Assembly: GCF_030686155.1 (NCBI RefSeq)
Contig: NZ_JAUPEV010000007.1
Coordinates: 32,937 to 96,936, forward strand
Source of the DNA: Helicobacter_J cappadocius
GTDB taxonomy: Bacteria > Campylobacterota > Campylobacteria > Campylobacterales > Helicobacteraceae
DNA: 64,000 nt
Direction of reading: 5' to 3'
Shown here piece by piece: positions 1 to 8,910 of the stretch (positions are counted from its first letter, which is position 1; the number at the start of each line of letters is the position of its first letter). Below the pieces are notes generated by a model that saw only the letters and a program-made list of their open reading frames with translations, did no database searches and was not told the origin of the DNA. A program made the translations under genes and the position numbers.

Positions 1-1020
1 AAACAAAAATACGAAATCACCACCTATCGAATAGAAGGCAAATATACTAGCCACCGCACCCCGCTTGAAGTGGAGTTTGTAAGTACGCTAATAGATGATC
101 TCTCTAGGAGAGATTTCACCATCAATGCGATGGCCTATCATCCTCATAGGGGAATCGTGGATATTTATGAAGGAATAAATCATCTAAAACAACAGCTTAT
201 TTGCGCAATAAGAGATCCTAACGAGCGATTTGAGGAAGATGCTTTAAGGATATTACGGGCTTTGAGGTTTTCTGCTAGATTTGGCTTTGAGATAAATGAA
301 CAGACTTCAAGGGCTATTTTTAAGCACAAAGAACTCTTGAGTTTTATCTCGATAGAAAGGATAACAGAGGAACTTAAAGGCATTCTTTGTGGAGAATTCG
401 CATTTGATATACTTGATCAATATCATGAAGTGATTTTATTTTCTCTCACAGGAGATAAACTCAATTATCCTTATTACAAAGATGCGATAAAAATCATCCC
501 TTATTGTCCTAAAAATCCTATTACAAGGATAATTGTTTTGCTTTATTTTGGAATTGTAGATGAAGCACAGAGGATAAAAATTTTGCAGAGATTAAGATTT
601 CCAAAATGGATAGAGAAGACAATATTAGACATTATGAAGCATTTGCACAGATCGCTTGCAGATGAAAAGATATGGATAAAACAATCCCTTAGTTTGATGG
701 GGGAGAAAAACTTTAAAATATTTTTAGAAATCAAAAACGCTCAAATGAATGCAAAAAAACCAATCTCTGAAGATGAGCATTTGAAATTGCATGGGATTTT
801 TGAAAAATTTCAAAAGATAATAGAGAACAAAGAACCCATTCATATCAAGGATTTGATGCTTGATGGAAATGATTTGCAAACATTTGGAATACCAAAAGGA
901 AAGAAAATCAAGGAAATGTTACACAAAATGCTTGAAGCAGTGATGAGTGAAAAAATATCCAATGATAAAAAGAGCTTAGAAGATTTTGTTTATCAAAATA
1001 TAGATAAGCTTCATGTGTGA
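1..1020 (+). CDS. cca: CCA tRNA nucleotidyltransferase, 5' end cut by window
   Basis: This enzyme adds or repairs the CCA tail of tRNAs using CTP and ATP. The frame is open from base 1, so the GTG at 70 is an internal valine codon and the true start lies upstream of the window. 339 residues are visible. They include the class II polymerase signatures RRDFTINAMAY and, further on, EDALRILRALRFSARFGF. The N-terminal part with the catalytic DxD pair is not in the window. A strong terminator follows directly, and the next gene converges on it. The family assignment is secure; separation from a poly(A) polymerase rests on the short C-terminal region and on the family expected in this phylum. Confidence 0.9.
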   Translation, partial: KQKYEITTYRIEGKYTSHRTPLEVEFVSTLIDDLSRRDFTINAMAYHPHRGIVDIYEGINHLKQQLICAIRDPNERFEEDALRILRALRFSARFGFEINEQTSRAIFKHKELLSFISIERITEELKGILCGEFAFDILDQYHEVILFSLTGDKLNYPYYKDAIKIIPYCPKNPITRIIVLLYFGIVDEAQRIKILQRLRFPKWIEKTILDIMKHLHRSLADEKIWIKQSLSLMGEKNFKIFLEIKNAQMNAKKPISEDEHLKLHGIFEKFQKIIENKEPIHIKDLMLDGNDLQTFGIPKGKKIKEMLHKMLEAVMSEKISNDKKSLEDFVYQNIDKLHV

Positions 1021-1052
1021 TAAAGCCCCAATGAGGCTTTATCAAGGTTTTT
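1018..1052 (+). terminator. Rho-independent terminator of cca
   Basis: A perfect 10-bp stem (TGATAAAGCC at 1018-1027 and its complement at 1035-1044) with a 7-nt loop is followed by AGGTTTTT. The stem begins inside the cca stop codon. It separates cca from the convergent outer-membrane protein gene. Confidence 0.85.
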
Positions 1053-1073
1053 AGATACATAAAATGTTTTTAC

Positions 1074-3105
1074 TTAAAATACCCATCTTCCTCCGATATT
1101 AAGCATTCCATATTGACTTAAATTACCTAGTTTTGCTCCTATGCTGATATTGATAAAAATATCATTACCAGCTTGCCATTCTCCTCCTGCTTTTATCAAA
1201 AATGAAGTATCTAAGCTTTGATTTTGGCTTAATGAGGTTGTATTTTGAGTAAAGCTTGATTCATAGATTCGCGTTTGTATGGCCTGTGTATTTTCAAACA
1301 ATACCCCTTGATAGAACGCAGGGGCAATGTAGAAATAAGATTGGTTGTCATTGAAATATTTTCTGAGTTCTAACCCCGCTCTAACAGCTCCAAAATGTGT
1401 TTGAAATGGATCAAATCCCATTGAAATATCATTTGATTTGGCATCCATTCCAAGATTATAGCCGTAGTTATAGCTCACTCCGATGAAAGGTTTTGAAAAC
1501 CATCCTTTCCCGATCTTAAATACATATCCATAGGTCAAATCCAAATGTGTTTGAAAAGAAATATAATCACTTTTGAGCGTGGTATCTAAAAGAGCTTCTT
1601 TGAACGAAAGAAAATTAAATCCAAAACTCTCGCCGAGGTTGAGGTCGATTTCATTTTGTCCTAAAAAGAACCTAGAATAAAATCCAACATCAGCATTGTG
1701 TGATTTGTTGCTTGAACTTGCATTGGCGATGCCATTTGTGCTATAAGCATAGCTTCCATACGCACCTAATATCATATTTTTTACCCACGCATCATAACCG
1801 AAGCTAAAGACACCTGAAACGCTATTTAAGGAATTAGAATTCCCGATGATAGTTCCTATATTTCCCCATAGATTATTGTTTTTTCTAAATCGCAATGAAT
1901 CATAACTATAAACTTCAGGAGAGAGAAAGGAAGTAAAATCATCACTGCTTTTTTTTGTTTTGATTGTATTAGCTGCTAGAGGCTTGTTTTTTATTGCATC
2001 AATATAAGTAGCAAATTCTGTATCTTGTGAATAAGGATTTGAGAGTTTAGCAAGTCTTGAATCTGTTGCCATAGAAGAGGCAAAATTGACTTTGACCATA
2101 TTGGAAGAAAAGCTAGAAGCGATATTTGATAAATCTTGCTGTTCTTTTGTAATGGTTTGGGTGGTTTTTTGGTGGAGTTTATAAAGAGTGTTCATAGCTT
2201 GAGCGATAAGTATGAGGTCTTGGGAAGCATCTTCATATTTGCCAAAAGCTTCTTTCAAATTATCTTTAGCATCTGCACCTGTGCTATCTAGGCTTTTTTG
2301 TAAGGAATCAAGGACTTTTTGGACTTCAGCGACTGAATCGCTATAAGCTTGGTTTTGACCTGTTGTAACACTAGCGTTTGCTAGGGCATTGGCTACATTT
2401 TGGGCATCGGTTATTGTACTCTTAAGGTCACTTAAGGCATTTTTGACCCTTGTGATATTGCCTTGACCATACATAGACATAAGGTTTCTTTTTAAACCCT
2501 CTGCGATTTTATCAGAATTCCCATATCCATAGCTTACATGACCATCTTGATTATCAATTGTAAAACCCCAATTGGCAGCATTTCCCCACCAAGATGGGCT
2601 ACTAAGAACTTTGTTTAGATCATCATAATCGGTTTGAAGATCATTGAGAGGACTAACATAGTTATTGGCAATACTATTGAGGCTATTGATAACCCTTTGC
2701 ATATTTTTTATTTGGGTATCTTTTCCTGAAGGGTCATTTGCATTGGCTTTATCTTGTAATGTACCTAAGAGTGGCTGTATAGAAGAGATTGCCTGTTGCA
2801 CTCCTGCGGAGTTTATAGAGTTGATATATTGCTTTTGTGCGTCTTGGAGTGCATTATATGCTTTATCTACTTTTTCACCTTGTTGAAGAAGTATTTGCAT
2901 GGCTTTTGTTTCAGAAAAACTAGCTGCATTTTGTAAGGTGACAGGGAGAGGCGTTTTATTCATCATATGTTGAGTGATGGTATTATTAATATCAGAAAAA
3001 CTAGGGATATATTCATTTTTTGAATTATCTTCTAAAGCTTGTGCTACCCCCCCCCCCGCAGAGATTTAAAAGCAAAAAACAGATCAAAGATTTTATCTTT
3101 TTCAT
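1074..3105 (-). CDS. Phase-variable outer-membrane protein, frame OFF in this sequence
   Basis: The gene encodes a large surface protein of the Helicobacter outer-membrane type. Translation from ATG 3105, with AAGGAG ahead of it, gives a signal peptide beginning MKKIKSLICFLLLNLC. It then meets 11 consecutive G residues and ends after 26 codons. With 10 G the peptide would continue GGGVAQA, a good signal-peptidase site, into the 630-residue reading frame, giving about 676 residues. The N-terminal half is alpha-helical and Ala/Gln/Asn rich. The C-terminal ~270 residues look like a beta-barrel and end in GGRWVF, a typical aromatic C-terminus. The internal ATG at 2966 is unlikely to be the real start because it would lack a signal peptide. 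Function is probably surface exposure or adhesion, which I infer from family type only. A sequencing error in the homopolymer cannot be excluded. Confidence 0.8.
3047..3057 (-). repeat. Homopolymeric tract (G11 on coding strand), phase-variation switch
   Basis: Eleven C residues on the + strand lie inside the signal-peptide codons of the outer-membrane protein gene. A length of 10 (or 7, 13) restores the frame. Slipped-strand mispairing at such tracts is the usual ON/OFF mechanism for surface genes in Helicobacter and Campylobacter. Confidence 0.85.
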
Positions 3106-3221
3106 GGAAGCTCCTTAATTTTGAGATATTTTTTTGTACAGAAAAACCAATTTTAGCATAAATAAAGTATACAAAAAAAGTAGAATTTATATTTTGTGTA
3201 TTATTTGAGAGGTTGTTTGCA

Positions 3222-3298
3222 TGGTATGCCCAGAGGGATTCAAACCCCCGACCTACAGGACCGCAACCTGTTGCTCTATTCAGCTGAGCTATGGGCAC
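3222..3298 (-). tRNA. tRNA-Arg (anticodon GCG), CCA encoded
   Basis: The 77-nt cloverleaf folds cleanly. It has acceptor GTGCCCA with TGGGCAT (one G-U pair), D-stem GCTC/GAGC, anticodon stem ACAGG/CCTGT around loop TTGCGGT, T-stem GGGGG/CCCTC (one G-U pair), discriminator A and an encoded CCA. The anticodon GCG reads arginine CGC/CGU codons. The D-loop has A where G19 is expected and the T-loop has T in place of C56, so the usual G19-C56 tertiary pair is replaced by A19-U56. Confidence 0.95.
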
Positions 3299-3419
3299 AT
3301 AAAAAATGGAATTTTATCAGAGTTTAGTTGAATTTATATTAAATTCAATATTTTTAGCATATAATTTTGCTCATGAAGTGTTTAAGCTTCAATATTTTAA
3401 AAAGAAAGTGGTGATTGCA

Positions 3420-3632
3420 ATGCCGGGTATGAAAGTCAGAGAAAATGAATCTTTTGATGAAGCTTATCGAAAGTTCAAAAAACAAACTGATAGAAATTTG
3501 GTCGTTACTGAGTGCCGAGCAAGAAGATTTTTTGAGTCAAAGACTGAAAAACGCAAAAAACAAAAAATCAATGCGAAGAAAAAAATGCTCAAACGACTTT
3601 ATATGCTCAGAAGATACGAATCCCGATTATAA
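3420..3632 (+). CDS. rpsU: 30S ribosomal protein bS21
   Basis: bS21 sits near the anti-Shine-Dalgarno end of 16S rRNA in the small subunit. The 70-residue product starts MPGMKVRENESFDEAYRKF and is strongly basic, with the family's KRKKQK and LRRYESRL stretches. I chose ATG 3420 rather than the upstream in-frame ATG at 3306, because MPGxKV is the normal N-terminus of the Helicobacter protein and the extension (with MEFYQSLVEF) has no relation to the family. It is monocistronic, followed by a hairpin before fabG. Confidence 0.95.
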   Translation: MPGMKVRENESFDEAYRKFKKQTDRNLVVTECRARRFFESKTEKRKKQKINAKKKMLKRLYMLRRYESRL

Positions 3633-3635
3633 TTT

Positions 3636-3656
3636 ATGGGTCTTTGGACCCATTCT
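3636..3656 (+). terminator. Hairpin after rpsU
   Basis: A 7-bp stem (ATGGGTC at 3636-3642 with GACCCAT at 3647-3653) and a TTTG loop lie 4 nt after the rpsU stop. The U-tract is weak (TCTTC), so it is a probable but not strong terminator. Confidence 0.55.
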
Positions 3657-3777
3657 TCAATATTCTTCTATTTTTACCAACCCTCCCTTTTATCATATAT
3701 GCTTTTATTGGAAGATAAATATTTTTTCGCTAATATTAATTTTTATTATTTATTTGAAAATATAGGAGATAAAAACT

Positions 3778-4521
3778 ATGAAATTCAGTGGCAAAAATGT
3801 CCTTATAACAGGTGCTTCAAGGAGTATAGGAGCTGAGATTGCTAGAACTTTGGCAGGATTTGGTCTGAAAGTATGGATAAATTATCGTAGTAATCCTGAA
3901 ATCGCAGATAAGCTCAAAGAAGAAATAGAAAAATCTGGAGGCAAAGCCGCACTTATAAAGTTTGATGTTACAGATGAAGAGGCTTTTATAGAAGGAATCA
4001 AAGCGATTATTGATTCAGATGGAGAGCTTTCTTATTTGGTCAACAACGCTGGAATTACCAATGATAAATTAGCCATGAGAATGAAAACAGAAGAATTTAT
4101 GGATGTTATAGATGCAAATCTCAAATCCACTTTTATCGGTTGTAGAGAAGCTTTAAAATTGATGAGTAAGCAGAGATTTGGAAGTGTAGTGAATATCGCT
4201 TCAATCATTGGAGAAAGAGGAAATGCAGGTCAAACAAACTACGCTGCAAGCAAGGGCGGTATGATTGCGATGAGCAAATCTTTTGCTTATGAAGGAGCCC
4301 CTAGAAATGTGAGATTTAACTGCATAACACCCGGTTTTATTCAAACAGATATGACAAGTGTGCTAAAAGATGAAGTCAAAGAAAACTATATAAAAAATAT
4401 TCCATTAGGAAGACTAGGAGATGCAAGAGAAATAGCACAATCAGTAGCATTTTTACTGAGTGATTATTCAAGCTATATCACAGGTGAAGTTTTGAAGGTA
4501 AATGGCGGGATGTATATGTAG
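3778..4521 (+). CDS. fabG: 3-oxoacyl-ACP reductase FabG
   Basis: FabG carries out the NADPH-dependent reduction of 3-oxoacyl-ACP in the elongation cycle of cytoplasmic type II fatty-acid synthesis. The 247-residue short-chain dehydrogenase has a Rossmann start (NVLITGASRSIG), NNAG at 89-92, and the catalytic triad Ser142, Tyr155, Lys159 (YAASK). It ends in the usual VNGGMYM. The start has GGAG 6 to 9 nt upstream. One oddity is that the second glycine of the TGxxxGxG nucleotide-binding motif is Ser16 (codon AGT). Downstream are acpP, fabF and accA, so this is a fatty-acid gene cluster. Confidence 0.95.
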   Translation: MKFSGKNVLITGASRSIGAEIARTLAGFGLKVWINYRSNPEIADKLKEEIEKSGGKAALIKFDVTDEEAFIEGIKAIIDSDGELSYLVNNAGITNDKLAMRMKTEEFMDVIDANLKSTFIGCREALKLMSKQRFGSVVNIASIIGERGNAGQTNYAASKGGMIAMSKSFAYEGAPRNVRFNCITPGFIQTDMTSVLKDEVKENYIKNIPLGRLGDAREIAQSVAFLLSDYSSYITGEVLKVNGGMYM

Positions 4522-4618
4522 AGCTTTTTAGTGCAAACGGAGAATTTTTGAATTTTATTTTTGTTTTTATGAAAAGTTTGTTACAATTGCGAAATACGAA
4601 AAATACTAAGGAGAAATT

Positions 4619-4852
4619 ATGGCTTTATTTGAAGATGTGCAGAGTTTGGTTGCTGAACAATTGAATGTAGGTGCTGAGCAAGTAACTATGGAAGCTGAAT
4701 TTGTAAAAGATCTAGGTGCGGATTCTTTGGATGTTGTAGAGCTTGTTATGGCATTAGAGGAAAAATTTGGCATTGAAATACCTGATGAACAAGCTGAAAA
4801 GATTGTTACAGTGGGTGATGTCGTTAAATTTGTCGAAAGCAATAAAAAATAA
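4619..4852 (+). CDS. acpP: Acyl carrier protein
   Basis: This small acidic carrier holds growing acyl chains on 4'-phosphopantetheine. The 77-residue product has the attachment motif GADSLDVVEL with the modified serine at residue 36, and is rich in Glu and Asp as expected. The start has AAGGAG with good spacing. It sits between fabG and fabF, the usual place, and has its own upstream AT-rich gap of about 97 nt that may hold a promoter. Confidence 0.97.
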   Translation: MALFEDVQSLVAEQLNVGAEQVTMEAEFVKDLGADSLDVVELVMALEEKFGIEIPDEQAEKIVTVGDVVKFVESNKK

Positions 4853-4858
4853 TCAACC

Positions 4859-4876
4859 TCCCCTTGAGGGGATTTT
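4859..4876 (+). terminator. Short hairpin between acpP and fabF
   Basis: A TCCCC/GGGGA stem with a TTGA loop is followed by TTTT. It could partially attenuate transcription after acpP, which must be made in excess over fabF. This role is inference. Confidence 0.45.
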
Positions 4877-4898
4877 CAAAAAAATCTAAGGAGTATAT

Positions 4899-6137
4899 GT
4901 GCGTCGAATTGTTGTAACTGGTTTAGGAATGATAAACTCGTTGGGACTAAATAGAGGAGATTCTTTTAAGTCTATTGTAGATGGAAAATGTGGGGTTAAA
5001 AGAATTACCTGTTTTGATGTCAATGACTTTCCCGTACAGATTGCAGCTGAAATAACGGATTTTGATCCTAATGAAGTAATGAATCCAAAAGAAGTTAAAA
5101 AAGCTGATCGTTTTATTCAGCTTGCATTAAAATCCACCAAAGAGGCTATGTTAGATAGCGGTTTGCTAGGAAGTGATGGAAAATGTGATCCTTCTATTGC
5201 CGATAGATTTGGAGTGAGTTCAGGGGCTGGAATTGGCGGATTGATAAACATAGAAAAAAATTCAGTCACTTGTTTTGAAAAAGGTCCTAGAAAAATCACT
5301 CCATTTTTTATTCCTTCGGCTCTTGTGAATATGCTTGGTGGTTTTACTTCTATCGAATTTGGGATAAAAGGTCCAAACCTATCAAGCGTGACTGCTTGTG
5401 CAGCAGGGACACACGCTATTATTGAAGCAGCCAAAACGATTATGCTAGGCGGAGCAGATAGGATGTTAGTGGTAGGTTCTGAATCCACTATTTGTCCTGT
5501 TGGTATAGGCGGATTTGCGGCTATGAAAGCATTGAGTTCGCGAAATGATGATCCTCTAAAAGCGTCAAGACCTTTTGACAAGGACAGAGATGGTTTTGTT
5601 ATGGGCGAAGGTTCTGGGGCTTTGATATTAGAAGATTATGAGATAGCCAAGTCAAGGGGTGCGAAGATTTATGCTGAGTTAGTAGGGTTTGGAGAAAGTG
5701 GCGATGCTAACCATATGACGACCCCAGCTCCTGAAGGCGAAGGTGCTTATCGTGCGATGAAGGCAGCTTTAAATATGGCAAATGTAAAAGTCGACTATAT
5801 CAATGCACATGGGACGAGTACAGGTTACAATGATTTGTTTGAAACAATGGCTTTGAGAAATGTATTTGGAGGCAAAGAAAATGTTCCTCCTGTAAGTTCT
5901 ACAAAAGGTCAGATAGGGCACTGTTTGGGTGCAGCAGGAGCACTTGAGGCTGTTATTTCTATTATGGCAATGAATGAGGGAGTTTTGCCACCTACTATTA
6001 ATCAAGAGACTCCAGATCCTGAATGTGATTTGGATTATATACCTAATATAGCACGGAAAGCAAAAGTTGAAGCCGTGATGAGCAACTCCTTTGGGTTTGG
6101 TGGAACAAATGGTGTTGTGATTTTCAAAAAAATATAA
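4899..6137 (+). CDS. fabF: Beta-ketoacyl-ACP synthase II
   Basis: FabF condenses malonyl-ACP with acyl-ACP. The 412-residue thiolase-fold enzyme shows the nucleophile Cys167 in SSVTACAAGTH and the two catalytic histidines in NAHGTST and QIGHCLGAAG, and ends FGGTNGVVIFKKI. The start is a GTG 5 nt after AAGGAG, giving MRRIVVTG as in Helicobacter homologues. An ATG two bases earlier is out of frame. It is probably cotranscribed with accA, 15 nt downstream. Confidence 0.96.
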   Translation: MRRIVVTGLGMINSLGLNRGDSFKSIVDGKCGVKRITCFDVNDFPVQIAAEITDFDPNEVMNPKEVKKADRFIQLALKSTKEAMLDSGLLGSDGKCDPSIADRFGVSSGAGIGGLINIEKNSVTCFEKGPRKITPFFIPSALVNMLGGFTSIEFGIKGPNLSSVTACAAGTHAIIEAAKTIMLGGADRMLVVGSESTICPVGIGGFAAMKALSSRNDDPLKASRPFDKDRDGFVMGEGSGALILEDYEIAKSRGAKIYAELVGFGESGDANHMTTPAPEGEGAYRAMKAALNMANVKVDYINAHGTSTGYNDLFETMALRNVFGGKENVPPVSSTKGQIGHCLGAAGALEAVISIMAMNEGVLPPTINQETPDPECDLDYIPNIARKAKVEAVMSNSFGFGGTNGVVIFKKI

Positions 6138-6152
6138 AATTGGAAGTTTTGA

Positions 6153-7082
6153 ATGGCCACTTATTTAGATTTTGAACAACAGATCAAGACCATTCAAGAT
6201 GAAATAGAAATGGCAACCATTCGTGGCGATACTGCTGCGAAAGATATATTGGAAATTGAGCTTGAAAAAGAGCTCCGATCTGTTTATTCCAATATGAATG
6301 ATTATCAAAAACTTCAACTCGCAAGACATCCTGATAGACCATATGCACTTGATTATATTGATATTATTTTGAAAGATGGTTATGAAATATGTGGAGATAG
6401 GCATTTTAGAGATGATAAAGCCATCGTATGTTTTTTGGGAAATATAGAAGGACAAACCACTCTTATTATTGGAGAAGAAAAAGGGCGAGGAACGAAAAAT
6501 AAACTGATGAGGAATTTTGGTATGCCAAACCCAGAAGGATACCGAAAAGCACTCAAAGCAGCCAAACTCGCAGAAAAATTTGACATCCCTATTTTGATGC
6601 TTGTAGATACTGCAGGAGCATATCCTGGACTAGGCGCAGAAGAAAGAGGGCAGAGTGAAGCTATCGCAAAAAACCTTCAGGAATTTGCAGATTTGAAAGT
6701 TCCTACTATTTCTGTTGTGATTGGCGAAGGCGGTAGTGGAGGTGCTTTGGCAATCGCAGTTGCTGATAGACTTGCGATGATGCAGTATTCAATATTCAGC
6801 GTTATTTCTCCAGAGGGCTGTGCTGCGATTTTGTGGAATGATCCTACAAAGATAGAATCAGCTACTAAAGCAATGAAAATCACACCTAATGATCTCAAAA
6901 AGGCAAATCTTATTGACGATGTTATTTTAGAGCCTTCTAAAGGTGCTCATAGGGATAAGGTATTGGCTGCTAATGCCATCAAAGAATATTTTTTAAAGAA
7001 TTTAAATGAAATTAGAAAAGATACTAAGTTTATCCAAAAACGTTATGACAAACTGATGAATTATGGGGCATTTTCAGAATAG
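6153..7082 (+). CDS. accA: Acetyl-CoA carboxylase, carboxyltransferase subunit alpha
   Basis: With AccD, this subunit transfers the carboxyl group from biotin to acetyl-CoA, making malonyl-CoA for the FabF/FabG pathway next door. The 309-residue product has the carboxyltransferase core GDRHFRDDKAIVCFLG, GRGTKNKLMRNFGMPNPEGYRKA, a GAYPGLGAEERGQ loop and GGSGGALAIAVADR. The start follows fabF by 15 nt with a weak GGAAG. Length is normal for the family. Confidence 0.96.
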   Translation: MATYLDFEQQIKTIQDEIEMATIRGDTAAKDILEIELEKELRSVYSNMNDYQKLQLARHPDRPYALDYIDIILKDGYEICGDRHFRDDKAIVCFLGNIEGQTTLIIGEEKGRGTKNKLMRNFGMPNPEGYRKALKAAKLAEKFDIPILMLVDTAGAYPGLGAEERGQSEAIAKNLQEFADLKVPTISVVIGEGGSGGALAIAVADRLAMMQYSIFSVISPEGCAAILWNDPTKIESATKAMKITPNDLKKANLIDDVILEPSKGAHRDKVLAANAIKEYFLKNLNEIRKDTKFIQKRYDKLMNYGAFSE

Positions 7083-7239
7083 CATCATCACTAGAATTAT
7101 TTTTCATTATTATACTTCCATTGTTTATTTTCCTATCTAGCATATTTTTTGTGAATACGATTTTTTGATTTATACTTTTAAAAATGACGAATATGCTCAA
7201 TAGCTAGAAAAAAATTTTAGAATTTTTATGAAAATGTAT

Positions 7240-7266
7240 TAAAGCGATTTTAAAATGGTCGATATA
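7240..7266 (+). promoter_or_regulatory. Sigma-28 (FliA) promoter of flaA
   Basis: TAAA at 7240-7243, a spacer of exactly 15 nt and TCGATATA at 7259-7266 match the flagellar sigma-28 consensus (TAAA-N15-GCCGATAA) well. It lies about 50 nt upstream of the flaA start. This places flaA among the late flagellar genes. Confidence 0.8.
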
Positions 7267-7315
7267 TCTTTTAACCAAGCAAGGATGCTTTGGATTATTT
7301 AACAAGGAGTTACAA

Positions 7316-8872
7316 ATGGCATTTCAGGTCAATACAAATATCAACGCGATGAATGCACACGCTCAGTCTGTGCTTACACAGACAAACCTCAAGAATTCTC
7401 TTGAAAAATTGAGTTCAGGTCTTAGAATTAATAAGGCAGCTGACGATGCTTCAGGTATGATTATTGCAGATAGTTTGAGATCTCAAGCAAGTGCTTTGGG
7501 TCAGGCAATTCAAAATACTAATGATGGTATGGGGATTATCCAAATTGCAGATAAAGCGATGGATGAGCAACTTAAAATTCTTGATACTATCAAGGTAAAA
7601 GCTACTCAAGCTGCACAAGATGGTCAAACTACCGCATCAAGAAAAGCGATACAGTCAGACATTATTCGTTTGATTCAAGGACTTGATAATATAGGAAATA
7701 CTACTTCTTATAATGGTCAAGCTCTTCTCTCTGGTCAATTCACTAATAAAGAATTCCAAGTTGGTGCTTATTCAAACCAAAGTATCAAAGCCTCTATTGG
7801 TTCTACAACATCTGATAAGATTGGACAAGTTAGAATTCAGACAGGTGCTTTAATTACTGCTTCTGGAGATACTAGTCTTATTTTCAAACAAGTTGATGGT
7901 GTAAATGATGTTAAACTAGAATCTGTAAAAATTTCTACCTCAGCAGGTACAGGTATCGGAGTTTTAGCAGAAGTTATCAACAAAAATAGTGACAAATCAG
8001 GTATCAGAGCTCAAGCAAATGTTATCACCACTTCTGATGCTTCTATTCTCTCAGGAACATTAGCTGGTGTTGTTATTAACGGAATCAACCTGGGCGATAT
8101 CGTAGGTATCAAAGCTAACGATAGCGATGGAAGATTGGTTGCTGCCTTTAATGCTGTGACAGCAGAAACTGGTGTAGAAGCATATACAGATCAAAATGGT
8201 CGATTAAACCTAAGAAGTGTAGATGGAAGAGGGATATCTCTAAAAACTACAGCTCCTGCTGCTGATGCTACTGGTAAAACTCCTGCTGCAGCACTCAAAA
8301 CAGTTAATGGTGGTCAAGATACTACCGCAGGTAATGGTTCTGAAAACTATGGTCGTTTGTCTTTGAGCCGATTGGATGCGAGAGCTATCATCGTTCTATC
8401 TGCAGCAGATTCAAAAACTGGAGGCTTCTCTGCCGTTGGTTTTGGTGCAACTCAAGTAGCTCAAACAACTGTGAATCTAAGAGATGTAACAGGGACTTTC
8501 AACGCTTCTGTAAAATCAGCTTCAGGTGCAAATTACAATGCCGTTATAGCTAGTGGAAACACAAGTTTGGGTTCTGGTGTTACAACGCTCAAAGGTGCGA
8601 TGGTGGTAATGGATATTGCTGAATCAGCTCAAAAAATGCTCGATAAAGTTCGTGCAGATCTTGGTTCTGTTCAAAATCAAATGGTTAGCACTGTTAATAA
8701 CATCACTATCACACAAGTGAATGTTAAAGCTGCTGAATCTCAAATCCGTGAAGTGGATTTTGCTCAAGAGTCTGCTGACTTCAACAAATATAACATCCTT
8801 GCTCAATCAGGAAGTTATGCCATGAGTCAAGCAAACGCTGTGCAACAAAATATTTTAAGACTTCTTAGCTAA
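7316..8872 (+). CDS. flaA: Major flagellin FlaA
   Basis: FlaA is the filament subunit secreted through the flagellar export channel. The 518-residue protein has the conserved N-terminal D0/D1 part (MAFQVNTNINAMNAHAQ, SSGLRINKAADDASG) and the C-terminal D1/D0 part ending QANAVQQNILRLLS. A variable Ser/Thr/Ala-rich middle of about 170-430 contains the likely O-glycosylation sites. AAGGAG lies 7 nt before ATG, and the gene follows a sigma-28 promoter. Pseudaminic-acid genes at 51.5-54.6 kb in this window would supply the glycan. I call it FlaA rather than FlaB from the MAFQVNTNINAMNAH start, the sigma-28 promoter and the neighbouring magIII. Confidence 0.93.
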   Translation: MAFQVNTNINAMNAHAQSVLTQTNLKNSLEKLSSGLRINKAADDASGMIIADSLRSQASALGQAIQNTNDGMGIIQIADKAMDEQLKILDTIKVKATQAAQDGQTTASRKAIQSDIIRLIQGLDNIGNTTSYNGQALLSGQFTNKEFQVGAYSNQSIKASIGSTTSDKIGQVRIQTGALITASGDTSLIFKQVDGVNDVKLESVKISTSAGTGIGVLAEVINKNSDKSGIRAQANVITTSDASILSGTLAGVVINGINLGDIVGIKANDSDGRLVAAFNAVTAETGVEAYTDQNGRLNLRSVDGRGISLKTTAPAADATGKTPAAALKTVNGGQDTTAGNGSENYGRLSLSRLDARAIIVLSAADSKTGGFSAVGFGATQVAQTTVNLRDVTGTFNASVKSASGANYNAVIASGNTSLGSGVTTLKGAMVVMDIAESAQKMLDKVRADLGSVQNQMVSTVNNITITQVNVKAAESQIREVDFAQESADFNKYNILAQSGSYAMSQANAVQQNILRLLS

Positions 8873-8879
8873 TTTCTTT

Positions 8880-8910
8880 GCCCCCCTCTCTTAGGGGAGG
8901 GCATTATTTT
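8880..8910 (+). terminator. flaA terminator overlapping the next gene's ribosome-binding site
   Basis: A C-rich arm (8880-8888) pairs with a G-rich arm (8894-8902) with one mismatch, followed by ATTATTTT. The G-rich arm holds GGGGAGGG, the only plausible Shine-Dalgarno for the ATG at 8911. Folding would hide that site in read-through transcripts. Confidence 0.65.

Noticed and set aside
2966..2968. ATG 2966 as the real start of the phase-variable outer-membrane protein
   Set aside because: It gives no signal peptide, while the tract-corrected upstream frame gives a good one with a ribosome-binding site.
3044..3298. 84-codon reading frame on the minus strand starting MPIAQLNRATGCGPVGRGF
   Set aside because: It is a translation of the tRNA-Arg gene and its flank.
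3445..3765. 106-codon + strand frame overlapping rpsU
   Set aside because: Shadow of rpsU in another frame with no motif of its own.
8878..8910. Earlier start for the TPR gene (MPPSLRGG...)
   Set aside because: These codons lie inside the flaA terminator stem and have no family resemblance.
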